Both the position numbers and the translations under genes were made by a program. The notes under the pieces are model-generated. The model did no database searches and was not told where the DNA came from. It saw nothing but the letters and a program-made list of their open reading frames with translations. A stretch of 64,000 nucleotides of DNA, taken from the NCBI GenBank assembly GCA_013329055.1, contig DUKY01000016.1, positions 16,851-80,850 of the forward strand. Reading direction: 5' to 3'. Below are positions 20,801 to 30,800 of this stretch, in pieces; the first letter of the stretch is position 1; every line of letters begins with the position of its first letter. The DNA comes from Nanobdellota archaeon (GTDB taxonomy: Archaea; Nanobdellota; Nanobdellia; Pacearchaeales; GW2011-AR1).

Positions 20801-20848
20801 TTTTTAATTAATGGGATATTTTAAATAATCAATAAATTTATTTTCTAG

Positions 20849-22030
20849 ATGTTAATTGGTCTTGTTGGCAAGCCTTCTGTGGGAAAGAGTACTTTTTTTA
20901 AAGCGGCAACTTTGGCAGAGGTTGAAATTGCTTCTTATCCTTTTACTACAATTAAGGCAAATCATGGTGTTGGTTATGTTAAAGTTGATTGCATTGAGAA
21001 GGAATTTCACACAAAATGCAACCCAAACAAAGGTTTTTGCATTAATCAAAATAGATTTGTTCCTATTGATTTAATGGATGTTGCGGGTTTAGTTCCCGGG
21101 GCTTCAGAAGGGAAGGGTTTAGGAAATCAATTTTTAAATGATTTAAGGGATGCTAATGCTTTTATTCATATTGTTGATTCTTCCGGAACAACAGATACTG
21201 AAGGTAAACCGACTAAAGATCATGACCCTTGCAAGGATATTATATTTTTGGAAGATGAGTTAAATAAATGGTATTATAATATTTTAATTAAGGCTTGGAG
21301 AACTTTTGCCAGAAAAGCTGAGATGCAAGATATTAGTTTTAGCGAAGCGATTGTAAAACAATTTTCCGGCTTGAAGGTTACTGAAAATCAGGTTAAAGAT
21401 GTTTTATTGAAAGCTAAATTACCGGAAAAACCTACAAATTGGTCTGATGAAGATTTAATGACTTTTTCCGCGAGATTAAGAGAAGTTAGTAAGCCTATGA
21501 TTTTGGCGGCAAATAAGTGTGATTCAGATAAGTCTAAAGAAAATATTGAGAAAATGAGAAAAACTTTTCCAAATATACTGATTTATCCTTGTTCTGCGGA
21601 TTCAGAACTTGCGTTAAGGCAGGCAGCTAAAGCAGAGATTATTGAGTATATACCTGGTGAAAGTCATTTTAAGATTAAGAAAGAATTAAATCCTAAGCAA
21701 TCTGAAGCTCTTAACAGGATTCAGGAAGATGTTCTAAATGTTTATGGGGGTACAGGAGTTCAGGAGATTCTTAATAAAGTTGTTTTTGATTTGTTGGATT
21801 ATTTGGCTATTTTTCCTGCTTCTGCAAATAAGCTTGGAGATAGCAAAGGGAACATACTGCCTGATTGTTTTTTGTTAAAAAATGGTTCTACTGCATTAGA
21901 TTTTGCTTATTATTTACATACTGATTTTGGAAAAAATTTTATTAAGGCGATTGATGCAAAGACTAAGCAGATAAAAGGTAAAGAGTATAAGTTAAAGAAT
22001 CGAGATGCACTAGAGATTATCACAAGATAA
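20849..22030 (+). CDS. ychF: redox-regulated ATPase / translation-associated GTPase, YchF family (archaeal type)
   Basis: 'GLVGKPSVGKSTFFKAATLA', 'DVAGLVPGASEGKGLGNQFLNDLRDANAFIHIVD', 'NKCD'. Confidence 0.92.
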   Translation: MLIGLVGKPSVGKSTFFKAATLAEVEIASYPFTTIKANHGVGYVKVDCIEKEFHTKCNPNKGFCINQNRFVPIDLMDVAGLVPGASEGKGLGNQFLNDLRDANAFIHIVDSSGTTDTEGKPTKDHDPCKDIIFLEDELNKWYYNILIKAWRTFARKAEMQDISFSEAIVKQFSGLKVTENQVKDVLLKAKLPEKPTNWSDEDLMTFSARLREVSKPMILAANKCDSDKSKENIEKMRKTFPNILIYPCSADSELALRQAAKAEIIEYIPGESHFKIKKELNPKQSEALNRIQEDVLNVYGGTGVQEILNKVVFDLLDYLAIFPASANKLGDSKGNILPDCFLLKNGSTALDFAYYLHTDFGKNFIKAIDAKTKQIKGKEYKLKNRDALEIITR

Positions 22031-22124
22031 TCTCTGTGCCACTAAACCCCAACTGCTGTGCCTACGCACAGAAAGTACCAAAGGTTTAGTTGACACTAGA
22101 GATCATCACAAGATAATTTCTGTG
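22007..22124. repeat. palindromic element after ychF flanked by direct copies of the ychF 3' end
   Basis: gcactagagattatcacaagataatctctgtg (22007-22038) and gacactagagatcatcacaagataatttctgtg (22092-22124) flank ccactaaacc..ctgtgcctacgcacag..ggtttagttg. Confidence 0.85.
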
Positions 22125-22486
22125 AGGCTTATCCAAATTATTTTGTTGACACCAAAAAATTTGTTTTAGAACTAGAAAAAATTATTAAAAAAGCTGGATA
22201 ATTTATTTTATTAAAAGTTTGAACTAAATTTACTCCTTAAAAATTATCAGTTTTAAATTTTAAAACTTCCATATAATAATTTTTAGATTAAACTGAAAGA
22301 TTTCTTTTAAAATAATTATTTTACCACACAAAATTAACCTAAAAATAAATATTTTTAATTATTTTTTAAACATAAAAATTCTAATAATTTTTTGAAACTT
22401 TTTTATTTAAATTAATTTCAATTTTATTTTTTATCTTCTTTAAAAAAACAAGGTTTAAATAGTTACAGCACATTTTTTTCATAACC

Positions 22487-25363
22487 ATGGTGTATAAGAG
22501 GTATATCAAAAAAAAGGTGAATGGAGAGTGGAAAACTTTCGGTCCGTATTACTATGAAAGTTATAGGGATAGTAATGGGATAACCAAAACAAGATATATC
22601 CTGGAACCGAAAAAGATTACAAAATTGCGTGCTGTAACCGAAAAGATTTATAGGGAATCTCGAAAGTTATTTGTAGTTTTGGGAATTTTATGTCTTGTTG
22701 TTTTGTCTTTTTTCCTTTTGTCAAATATTGATTTGACTGGAAAGGCTGTAATGTCTATTGATCAGGATTATTCAATAGGCGAACAAATTACAGGGGATTT
22801 AAAATTATTATTAGAGTCTAATGAGTTTATTCCGGGTTCAACAAAAGTTGTGATAAATAATGCGGGTGAAGAATTTATTTTTTTATTGAGTGATTTAGTT
22901 AAAGAAAATTTAAGTGAAGGTGAATTTTATTTAGTTGGTACAAATGTTTCTGGTTTTGGTTTGGGTTATGGAATAAGTGAAATTGAATATCCGAAAGTTG
23001 CGTTTGTTTTAGATGTATATAGAACCAATTTGACAAATCAAATTGGTGAAGAAATAGTTGAACCAGAAGTAGAGATTATTCCAGAAGAACAACCTCAAGA
23101 AAACATTACTGAAATAGAAAACGAAACTATTGAAGAACCGCAAGAAAATGTTACAATAGAAGAACCAGCAGAACCAGTTTTAAATGAAACAGAAGAAATA
23201 ATCCCAGAAATAGAAACAACTGAAACTCCTACTGAAACTATAACCCCTGAAACTGAAACTTCAGAAACTCCAACTGAAACTCCTACTGAAACTATAACTC
23301 CTGAAGTTACTCCTGAAACTTCAGAAACTCCAACTGAAATTCCTACTGAAACTATAACCCCTGAAGTTACTCCTGAAACTACCCCTTCTGAAACCCCAAC
23401 TCCAGAAATAACACCAGAAACTACAAAAGCAGAGAAAGAAATAGAAAAGGAAGTTAAAAAAGAAGAAAAACAAGAACCTGCATCAGAACCAGAAACAGAA
23501 ACAACAATTACAGGAGAAATCATAAAAACTCTTGTTAATACTTTTAATGCTATTTTATCTATTACAGGAAATGCTGTAATTGGTGAAGAAATTTCCGGAG
23601 AAGTAGCTTACGGAGAAACTTTCACTTATGATTTAGCTGAAAACCAAACTGCTAGAATTATCTCTTCAGAACAGGATATTGAACTAACCATTAATAATAA
23701 CCAAGCTATTATTACTACTAATTATACTGGGGGAATTGAAAAAGAAATTTTAATTGATTTATCAAACTTGAATTTGACTGCTAAAGATGGAGAATTTAAA
23801 GTTAGTTTAGTTTATGAAGGAACCGAAATTGTTTCTGCAAGTAAAAATATTAATGTTGAAAATTTGACAATTGTTAATGAAACAATCCAAAATATTACAT
23901 TAATTAATGTTTCAGAGATTATTGAAAATATTACGACAAAACAATATAAAGCAATTATTGGCAGACCCGTTAAATCACTTAAAATTTTAAACATCACTCA
24001 AATTAAAACTCAAAATGTTACAGATATTAATATTACTCTTCCAAAAAAAGCAACAAATATTTCAGTTTTAACCGGTCAGGAAATTAAAGATGCTTTAAAA
24101 GAAATTGATGATTTTGAAGAAACAGTAAACAATACTGAAAAAGAAGATTTGGTTTCAGGGGTTATTACGGGGCAAGTTTCTTTAGATATTGAAATGGGAG
24201 AGAGTATTTTTTCCAGAATTTGGAAAAAAATTTCTAAGTTGGGTATTACAGGAAAAGTAATTGATGAAAAAGATATTGAGTCGAGTATAATTGAAACTAA
24301 TGACAATAAGATTGTTGAAATTAATGAAGTTGTGGATTTTGAATTACTTGAAGAAGTTGCTGTGGGTTATTATACTGATGCACCTTTGGCTGTTGAAGAA
24401 AATTTGGCAAATGGTAAAAGAGTTACAATTTCTGCTCCTGATGAATTGAATTATACAGATATTTTGGCTTATTCTTTAGTTGATAAACAAATTAAGTTAG
24501 TTGATGCAGAAAAGAAAATTAGGCTTTATTGGTATACTACTTCTGAAAGCCCTATTATTATAAGTAATGAAACAATACCTGAGACAGTTTTTTCAAATGA
24601 AACTGCTATTATTAATGAATCAATAATTGAAGAAAACATTTCTAATGAGAGTCTAGAAGAAAATTTGACAATTATTAATGAAACCGTTGAAAATGTTACA
24701 ATTATTGTAAATGAAACAATAGAAGAATCTGAAAATACAACAATCCCTCAGGAAAATGAAACAGTTATTTCAAATGAAACAAGTAGTTTTTCAATTACTG
24801 GACAAGTTACTAAAGAAGATAATAAATCAAAAGAAAAAAATAATTCTAAAAAACAGGATATTGAAGAAACTAATGAGTCAATAATTCTAAATGAGACAGT
24901 GATTAATAATTCTATTGAAATTAATTATTCTGAAGTAATCATAAATGAAAATCCTATTGTTAATAATATTGTGAGGGTGCAAGTTGGTTTTGATGCTTAT
25001 GATTTGGATAATGATTCTTATGTTGATTATATTGAATGGATTGTTCCGCATTTATCTAACCAAACTTATGATATTATTTATATTACTAAAGCAGAACATT
25101 TAGATGAAAATAGAACTTTTATCGAGGATATTTCTGATGAGGTTAAATATTTAGACGGAAATTGGAGTAAACCAATTAATGATAGTGAATATGTGAGAGT
25201 TACTTTTGAAATTCCATTAGATAATACGAGGGATATTACTGTTTTTGCTCGTAGTGCTTGTCTTTCCGGAGAAGGTTTTGTTATGATTAATGATACTCAA
25301 GTCCCTTGCGAAATTTATCAAAAGAGGAAACGAATTGAGGAGATTAGGAGGGAATTAGGATGA
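22487..25363 (+). CDS. large membrane-anchored surface protein with Pro/Thr/Glu-rich low-complexity stalk
   Basis: N-terminal TM; 'PTETITPEVTPETSETPTE' repeats; 'YVDYIEWIVPHLSNQTYDIIYITKAEHL' domain. Confidence 0.7.
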   Translation: MVYKRYIKKKVNGEWKTFGPYYYESYRDSNGITKTRYILEPKKITKLRAVTEKIYRESRKLFVVLGILCLVVLSFFLLSNIDLTGKAVMSIDQDYSIGEQITGDLKLLLESNEFIPGSTKVVINNAGEEFIFLLSDLVKENLSEGEFYLVGTNVSGFGLGYGISEIEYPKVAFVLDVYRTNLTNQIGEEIVEPEVEIIPEEQPQENITEIENETIEEPQENVTIEEPAEPVLNETEEIIPEIETTETPTETITPETETSETPTETPTETITPEVTPETSETPTEIPTETITPEVTPETTPSETPTPEITPETTKAEKEIEKEVKKEEKQEPASEPETETTITGEIIKTLVNTFNAILSITGNAVIGEEISGEVAYGETFTYDLAENQTARIISSEQDIELTINNNQAIITTNYTGGIEKEILIDLSNLNLTAKDGEFKVSLVYEGTEIVSASKNINVENLTIVNETIQNITLINVSEIIENITTKQYKAIIGRPVKSLKILNITQIKTQNVTDINITLPKKATNISVLTGQEIKDALKEIDDFEETVNNTEKEDLVSGVITGQVSLDIEMGESIFSRIWKKISKLGITGKVIDEKDIESSIIETNDNKIVEINEVVDFELLEEVAVGYYTDAPLAVEENLANGKRVTISAPDELNYTDILAYSLVDKQIKLVDAEKKIRLYWYTTSESPIIISNETIPETVFSNETAIINESIIEENISNESLEENLTIINETVENVTIIVNETIEESENTTIPQENETVISNETSSFSITGQVTKEDNKSKEKNNSKKQDIEETNESIILNETVINNSIEINYSEVIINENPIVNNIVRVQVGFDAYDLDNDSYVDYIEWIVPHLSNQTYDIIYITKAEHLDENRTFIEDISDEVKYLDGNWSKPINDSEYVRVTFEIPLDNTRDITVFARSACLSGEGFVMINDTQVPCEIYQKRKRIEEIRRELG

Positions 25364-25482
25364 AAACAATGATAGATAAAAAAAGAATCACTAAAAATTT
25401 GCAAGCAAATTTTGGTGCCACTAAATCCCCAACGAGGGTAAAGGATTTAGTTGGTGAGGAAATTCGGAGGGAATTAGTATGA
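25337..25482. repeat. direct duplication of CDS 3' end flanking a palindromic element
   Basis: gaggagattaggagggaattaggatga (25337) and gaggaaattcggagggaattagtatga (25456); between them gtgccactaaatcc...ggatttagttggtg and aaatttgcaagcaaatttt. Confidence 0.85.
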
Positions 25483-25994
25483 ACACAGAGAAATTAATTC
25501 TTTTTGAAGGGAAAAAAATTAGAAAAATTTTACATAATGAAGAATGGTATTTTTCAGTAATAGATGTAATTTTTGCACTTACTAATTCAGATAACCCACG
25601 AAATTATTGGAATATGCTAAAAAGTAGAGAATTCCAAAATGGGATTCAGTTGTCCACAAATTGTGTACAGTTGAAATTAGAATCTTCTGATGGAAAATTT
25701 TATTCTACAGATTGTGCAAATAAAGAGAATTTTATGAAAACCTTAAAATTCTCTAACTTTCTTTTTGAAGGCAAGCAAAGCTTGCATGAGATTTATCAAA
25801 AAGAAAATAAAGAGAATTTTATACCAACCCAAAAATTCTCTAACTTCCTTTTTGAAGGCAAGCAAAGCTTGCATGAGATTTATCAAAAAGAAAGCAAAGA
25901 AGGAATTTTTAGAATTATTCAATCAATTCCTTCAAAGAATAGCAATAATATTATTGTAAATAATGAAAAGATTATCAAAGAGGTGGCAAAATGA
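25479..25994 (+). CDS. BRO-N domain protein carrying an in-frame 87-bp duplicated palindromic insertion; probably C-terminally truncated
   Basis: 'NEEWYFSVIDVIFALTNSDNPRNYWNMLKSRE'; 87-bp repeat at 25722 and 25809 encoding 'FSNFLFEGKQSLHEIYQK'. Confidence 0.75.
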   Translation: MNTEKLILFEGKKIRKILHNEEWYFSVIDVIFALTNSDNPRNYWNMLKSREFQNGIQLSTNCVQLKLESSDGKFYSTDCANKENFMKTLKFSNFLFEGKQSLHEIYQKENKENFIPTQKFSNFLFEGKQSLHEIYQKESKEGIFRIIQSIPSKNSNNIIVNNEKIIKEVAK

Positions 25995-27331
25995 ATAAAC
26001 AAGAACTTATAAATTTAATAAAAACAGGTGAAGGTTTAATGTTAGAATTTAAAGAGGGATTTAATCTTCCTGCTCTTGGAAAGGAAATTTGTGCATTTGC
26101 AAATTCAAATGGCGGAAAAATAATTTTAGGAGTTAATGATGAGGGACAGGTTAAAGGATTTAATCTAAGTAATTTTCAAACATCACAAATACAACAAATA
26201 GCAAGGAGCATGGACCCTTCATTTGAAGTTTCAGTAGATAAAGTTGATAATCTTGTTGTAATTAATGTTCATGAAGGAAAAAATAAACCTTATTCTATAA
26301 ATAGTAAATTTTATTTAAGAGTTGGGGCTAATTCTCAGCAATTAAAAAGGGATGAATTAAGAGAATTTTTTAAAGAAGAAGGATTAATTTCATTTGATGA
26401 AAAAATAAATAAAGATTTTGATTTAAAAGAAGATTTTGATGAAAACAAATTTAAGAATTTTTTAAAATTAGCTAAAATAACAGAGAACCAAGATAAAATT
26501 TCTATTCTTAAAAATTTAGGTTTAATTGAAAAAAATAATTTAGTGAATGCAGGAGTTTTGTTATTTTGTCACAGGATTTCTAAGTTCTTTTTGCAGGGAA
26601 AAGTTACTTGTGTTTTGTTTGAAGGGACTTCAAGTAATATAATTGATAAAAAAGAGTTTGATGCAGATTTTATTTCAAATTATGAAAATGCTTATAATTT
26701 TATTGTTTCAAAGTTAAATACAAAATTCATTATTGAAAGATACAGGGAAGAAAAATTAGAGCTTCCAAAAGATGCGATTCGGGAAGCATTAATGAATGCT
26801 TTTGTCCACAGAGATTATTTTTCTAATGGACATGTTCAGGTTAATATTTTTATTGATAGAATAGAAATAAGCAGTCCAGGGGGTTTAATGAAAGCATTAA
26901 AAAAGGAAGACTTTGGGAAATTGAGTTTACCAAGAAACTCTTTATTGTTTGATTTAATGGCAAGAACAGATTATGTTGAAAAAGCAGGTACGGGAATTAA
27001 AAGAATTCAAGATGCTATGAAAGAATATGGTTTAGAGGTTGAATTCAAAAGTACTGGGTTTTTTACAGTTATTTTTAAGAGGGAAAGATTTGGGGCTTTA
27101 AAGAAAGACGGTGTAAAGGTGACAGAAAAGGTGACAGAAAAGGTGACAGAAAATCAAAATAAAATAATAAAATTGATTCAAGAAAATAAATTTATCACTA
27201 TCTTAGAACTTTCTAAATTGATTGGAATGAGCAAGAAGAATGTTAAAGAGAACTTAAGGAAAATAAAAGAAAAAAATTTACTTAAAAGAATCGGTCCTGC
27301 AAAGGGGGGATATTGGGAGGTAACAGAATGA
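25991..27331 (+). CDS. AlbA_2/Schlafen-like ATP-binding regulator with C-terminal winged helix
   Basis: 'EGLMLEFKEGFNLPALGKEICAFANSNGGKIILGVNDEGQVKG', 'REALMNAFVHRDYF', KVTEKVTEKVTE linker, wHTH 'ILELSKLIGMSKKNVKENLRKIKEKNLLKRIG'. Confidence 0.88.
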   Translation: MNKQELINLIKTGEGLMLEFKEGFNLPALGKEICAFANSNGGKIILGVNDEGQVKGFNLSNFQTSQIQQIARSMDPSFEVSVDKVDNLVVINVHEGKNKPYSINSKFYLRVGANSQQLKRDELREFFKEEGLISFDEKINKDFDLKEDFDENKFKNFLKLAKITENQDKISILKNLGLIEKNNLVNAGVLLFCHRISKFFLQGKVTCVLFEGTSSNIIDKKEFDADFISNYENAYNFIVSKLNTKFIIERYREEKLELPKDAIREALMNAFVHRDYFSNGHVQVNIFIDRIEISSPGGLMKALKKEDFGKLSLPRNSLLFDLMARTDYVEKAGTGIKRIQDAMKEYGLEVEFKSTGFFTVIFKRERFGALKKDGVKVTEKVTEKVTENQNKIIKLIQENKFITILELSKLIGMSKKNVKENLRKIKEKNLLKRIGPAKGGYWEVTE

Positions 27332-27792
27332 GAAAAAAAGAATTTGATTATTATATATTTATTGATTATTCTGAAGATTTAATTGGATACAATATTATTG
27401 AAAATAATAATGTAGATAAAATACTTCCAAAAATCTCGAGATTTAGACATTATAAGGGTTCTAAAGATAGAAAAATTTATTTACAGCATATCAAAGATAT
27501 GATTCAACGAGAAAAAATAAAATCTTACTTTTTAAAATTAAAAATTTGTGATATGAGAGATAATATGGAGGTATTTATTGATGTTTTGGATTTTATTAAT
27601 AAACATGATAACTGTATTATTTTTATTTGTGTAGATAACAATCAATATTCTAATTTTAAGAAACTTGTAGGAATTGTTGATGGTGAAAAGACAAAAGTTG
27701 TAAAAGAAAGCAGTTTGAAGAAAAAAAGTTCGGAATATCAATTAAGTTTAATCCTTGATAATTTATTAAATATAGAAAGGAGGAAACGATAG
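27313..27792 (+). CDS. conserved-looking hypothetical, possible RNase-H-like fold
   Basis: 'YYIFIDYSEDLIGYNIIE', 'IIFICVDNNQYSNFKKLV'; no confident family. Confidence 0.4.
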   Translation: MGGNRMRKKEFDYYIFIDYSEDLIGYNIIENNNVDKILPKISRFRHYKGSKDRKIYLQHIKDMIQREKIKSYFLKLKICDMRDNMEVFIDVLDFINKHDNCIIFICVDNNQYSNFKKLVGIVDGEKTKVVKESSLKKKSSEYQLSLILDNLLNIERRKR

Positions 27793-27794
27793 AG

Positions 27795-27862
27795 TAAGTA
27801 GGTCCGTCTATCCTACTAACCGCATCAAGTACGGGATTCGTCAGGACCTGTTCCTCTAACTT
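27795..27862. ncRNA. GC-rich structured intergenic island upstream of the 4475-aa gene (candidate RNA, strand unknown)
   Basis: hairpin AGTAGG(tccgtctat)CCTACT at 27797-27817, hairpin CCGCA(tcaag)TACGG at 27820-27834, alternative AGGTCC/GGACCT pairing; roughly half G+C in AT-rich surroundings. Confidence 0.3.
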
Positions 27863-27877
27863 AAAAAAAGAAGCAAA

Positions 27878-30800
27878 ATGAAATATAAAAAGGTTTTGGT
27901 TGATATGAAAAATAAATTATTAATTCTAACTTTAGTTGCTTTGACAATTATAGGGGTTGTTATCGCACAAAACCAAAGTTTAGAGGAAGAATTAGCAAGT
28001 CTTGAAGAAGAGTTAGTTAATGCAGGATTTGACTGGTTAGTCAATGCAACGATTGATGAAAACTTAGATACTTCAACCATTGAAGTTTTCACCCAAAATG
28101 GAAATGAAACTCTTGCAGTATTTGAAAACATTCAAGAAGAAAAATTTTACAAAATTTATTTAACTAATTTAAACGGAACACAGGATGTTTTTGATTTAAG
28201 GATTAATGGAAGTATTGAATTTGACCAGATTTTGGACCCCGCTCCAACAATGTCAACAGTTAAAATAAACTCCACAACAAACGCATCAAACGAAAATCTT
28301 AAAGGATATTGTAATGCAACAGATGCTGATGGAGATGATTTAGCATATCAATATCAGTGGTATAATGGTTCAACTGTTTATTTGAATGGAACTTTGTTTA
28401 AGGAAGGAACGATTTCTACAGGAAATCTTCACACTTGTGGGATTAGAGCAAATGATTCAAGAGTATTATGCTGGGGGGAAGGAGCCAATGGAAGATTAGG
28501 AGATGAAGGGACTGGAGATAATACCGTTCCAAATATTACGACAGATAATTCTCCCTATTCAAGTGTGAGTGCGGGATATCAACACACTTGTGGTATTAGA
28601 CAAAATGATTCAAGAGTTTTATGTTGGGGATATGGTGATTTTGGGCAACTTGGAGATGGAAATTCTACAAGCCATAATGTTTTAAACCCAAATTTAACTA
28701 CAGATTCATCTGCCTATTCAAGTGTAAGTGCAGGATATATACACACCTGTGGAATTCGAGCAAATGATTCAAGAGTTTTATGCTGGGGATATGGTGGTTC
28801 TGGAAGATTGGGAGATGGAGATTCTACAAGTCATAATGTTTCAAACCCGAATTTAACTACAGATTCATCGGCTTATTTAAGTGTTAGTTCAGGAATTTCT
28901 TCTCATACTTGTGGTATTCGAGCTAATGACTCAAGAGTTTTATGTTGGGGAGATTCAGGATCTGGAAAACTTGGAGATGGACAAGCTTCAACAGATAGAA
29001 CTTCACCTTATCCCACGACAGATAATTCTTCTTATTCAAGTGTAAGTGCAGGATATTCACACACTTGTGGAATTAGAACTAATGATTCGAGAATTTTATG
29101 TTGGGGGCAAGGAGATTATGGACAGCTTGGAGATGGTAGTACTTCTGCACATTACAGTTCTGATCCAAATGTCACTACTGATTCTTCTGCTTATGCAAAT
29201 ATAAATGCAGGAGATTACCATACTTGTGGTATTAGAGCTAATGATTCGAGAGTTTTATGTTGGGGAACTGGAGATGATGGGCAAGTTGGTGATGGAACAA
29301 GTACTGAGAGAACAAATCCAACCCTTACATCAGATACATCTGCTTACTCAAGTATAAGTGCTGGAGGAGACAATGCTCTTGGCAGGAGTCATACATGTGG
29401 TATTCGAGCTAGTGATGGAAGAGTTTTATGCTGGGGGGATGGAGGTTATTATCAAACAGGAGATGGAGGGACTACAGATAATACTGTACCGACTCTTACA
29501 TCAGACAGTTCACCTTATAAAAAAGGATTTTCTTCAGGCGAAGAAATCCTAATTTCAATCTTAGGAAATTCTTTTTTAAATAAAAATAATATCTGGAAAT
29601 TGAGTTGCAGAGCTTATGATTTTACAGAATATTCATCTTGGATGAATAGTTCAACTGTTACTATTTCTGATGGTCGTTCTCCAATAATGGTCATAAATTC
29701 TCCGCAAAATATTACTTACACAACATCAACAATAATATTTAATATAACTGCTACAGATGAAAGTGGTGTTGGTGTTTGCAAATATTCTTTAGATGGAGCA
29801 ACCAATAAATCAATGACAAACATTACTGCAAGTCAATGGAATGCAACAAATTCGTCTATGACAAATCAAACTCATACTGTAAAATTCTATTGCAATGATT
29901 CTTTAGGAAATATGGGCGACACTCAAACTATATTTAGGATTAATAATAATCCGATAGTTCAAACAGCAACAATAAACTCAACAACAAATAAATCAAATGA
30001 AAGCATAAAAGGATATTGCAATGCAACTGATACAGATGGCGATGATTTGATTTACCAATATCAATGGTATAATGGTTCAACAGTTTATTATAACGGAACT
30101 TTGTTTAAGGAAGATAGTATTTCTGCTAGTTTTGAATATACTTGTGGTATTCGAGCAAGTGACTCAAGAGTTTTATGTTGGGGAGAAGGATCATACGGAA
30201 GACAGGGTGATGGAAGTACTACAGATAATTTAGTACCAACCCTAACCTCAGACATATCCCCCTACATAAGTGTAAGTACAGGATATCAACATACTTGCGG
30301 TATTAGAGTTAATGATTCAAGAGTTTTATGCTGGGGAGAATCTTTATATGGAAGATTAGGTGATGGACAAAATGGAGTAGATGTTTTGAACCCAAATTTA
30401 ACTACAGATAATTCTTCTTACATAAGTGTAAGTGCTGGATACTATTTCTCTTGTGGAATACGAGCTAATGATTCAAGAGTTTTATGTTGGGGAGATTCAT
30501 TATATGGACAATTAGGAGACGGACAAACCACTTTTGATATGAATACATCAACTTTAACAACAGATACTTCAGCTTATTCAAGCATCAGTGCAGGATATCA
30601 ACATACTTGCGGTATTAGAGTTAATGACTCAAGAGTATTATGTTGGGGAGAAACTGCAAATGGAAGAGTTGGTGATGGACAAACAACCACAGACAGAACT
30701 TCACCATATCAAACCACAGATTCATCTGCCTATTCAAGTGTAAGTGCTGGAAGTTTGCATACTTGTGGGATTAGAGCAAATGATTCAAGAGTTTTATGTT

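Noticed and set aside
23095-23523. Antisense 142-aa Ser/Val/Gly-rich ORF
   Set aside because: Shadow of the PTE-repeat codons on the opposite strand.
27795-27862. Hammerhead ribozyme core (minus strand contains CTGACGA next to an AGGTC/GGACCT stem)
   Set aside because: No GAAA after the putative stem II and no proper cleavage-site context; the partial core is most likely coincidental.
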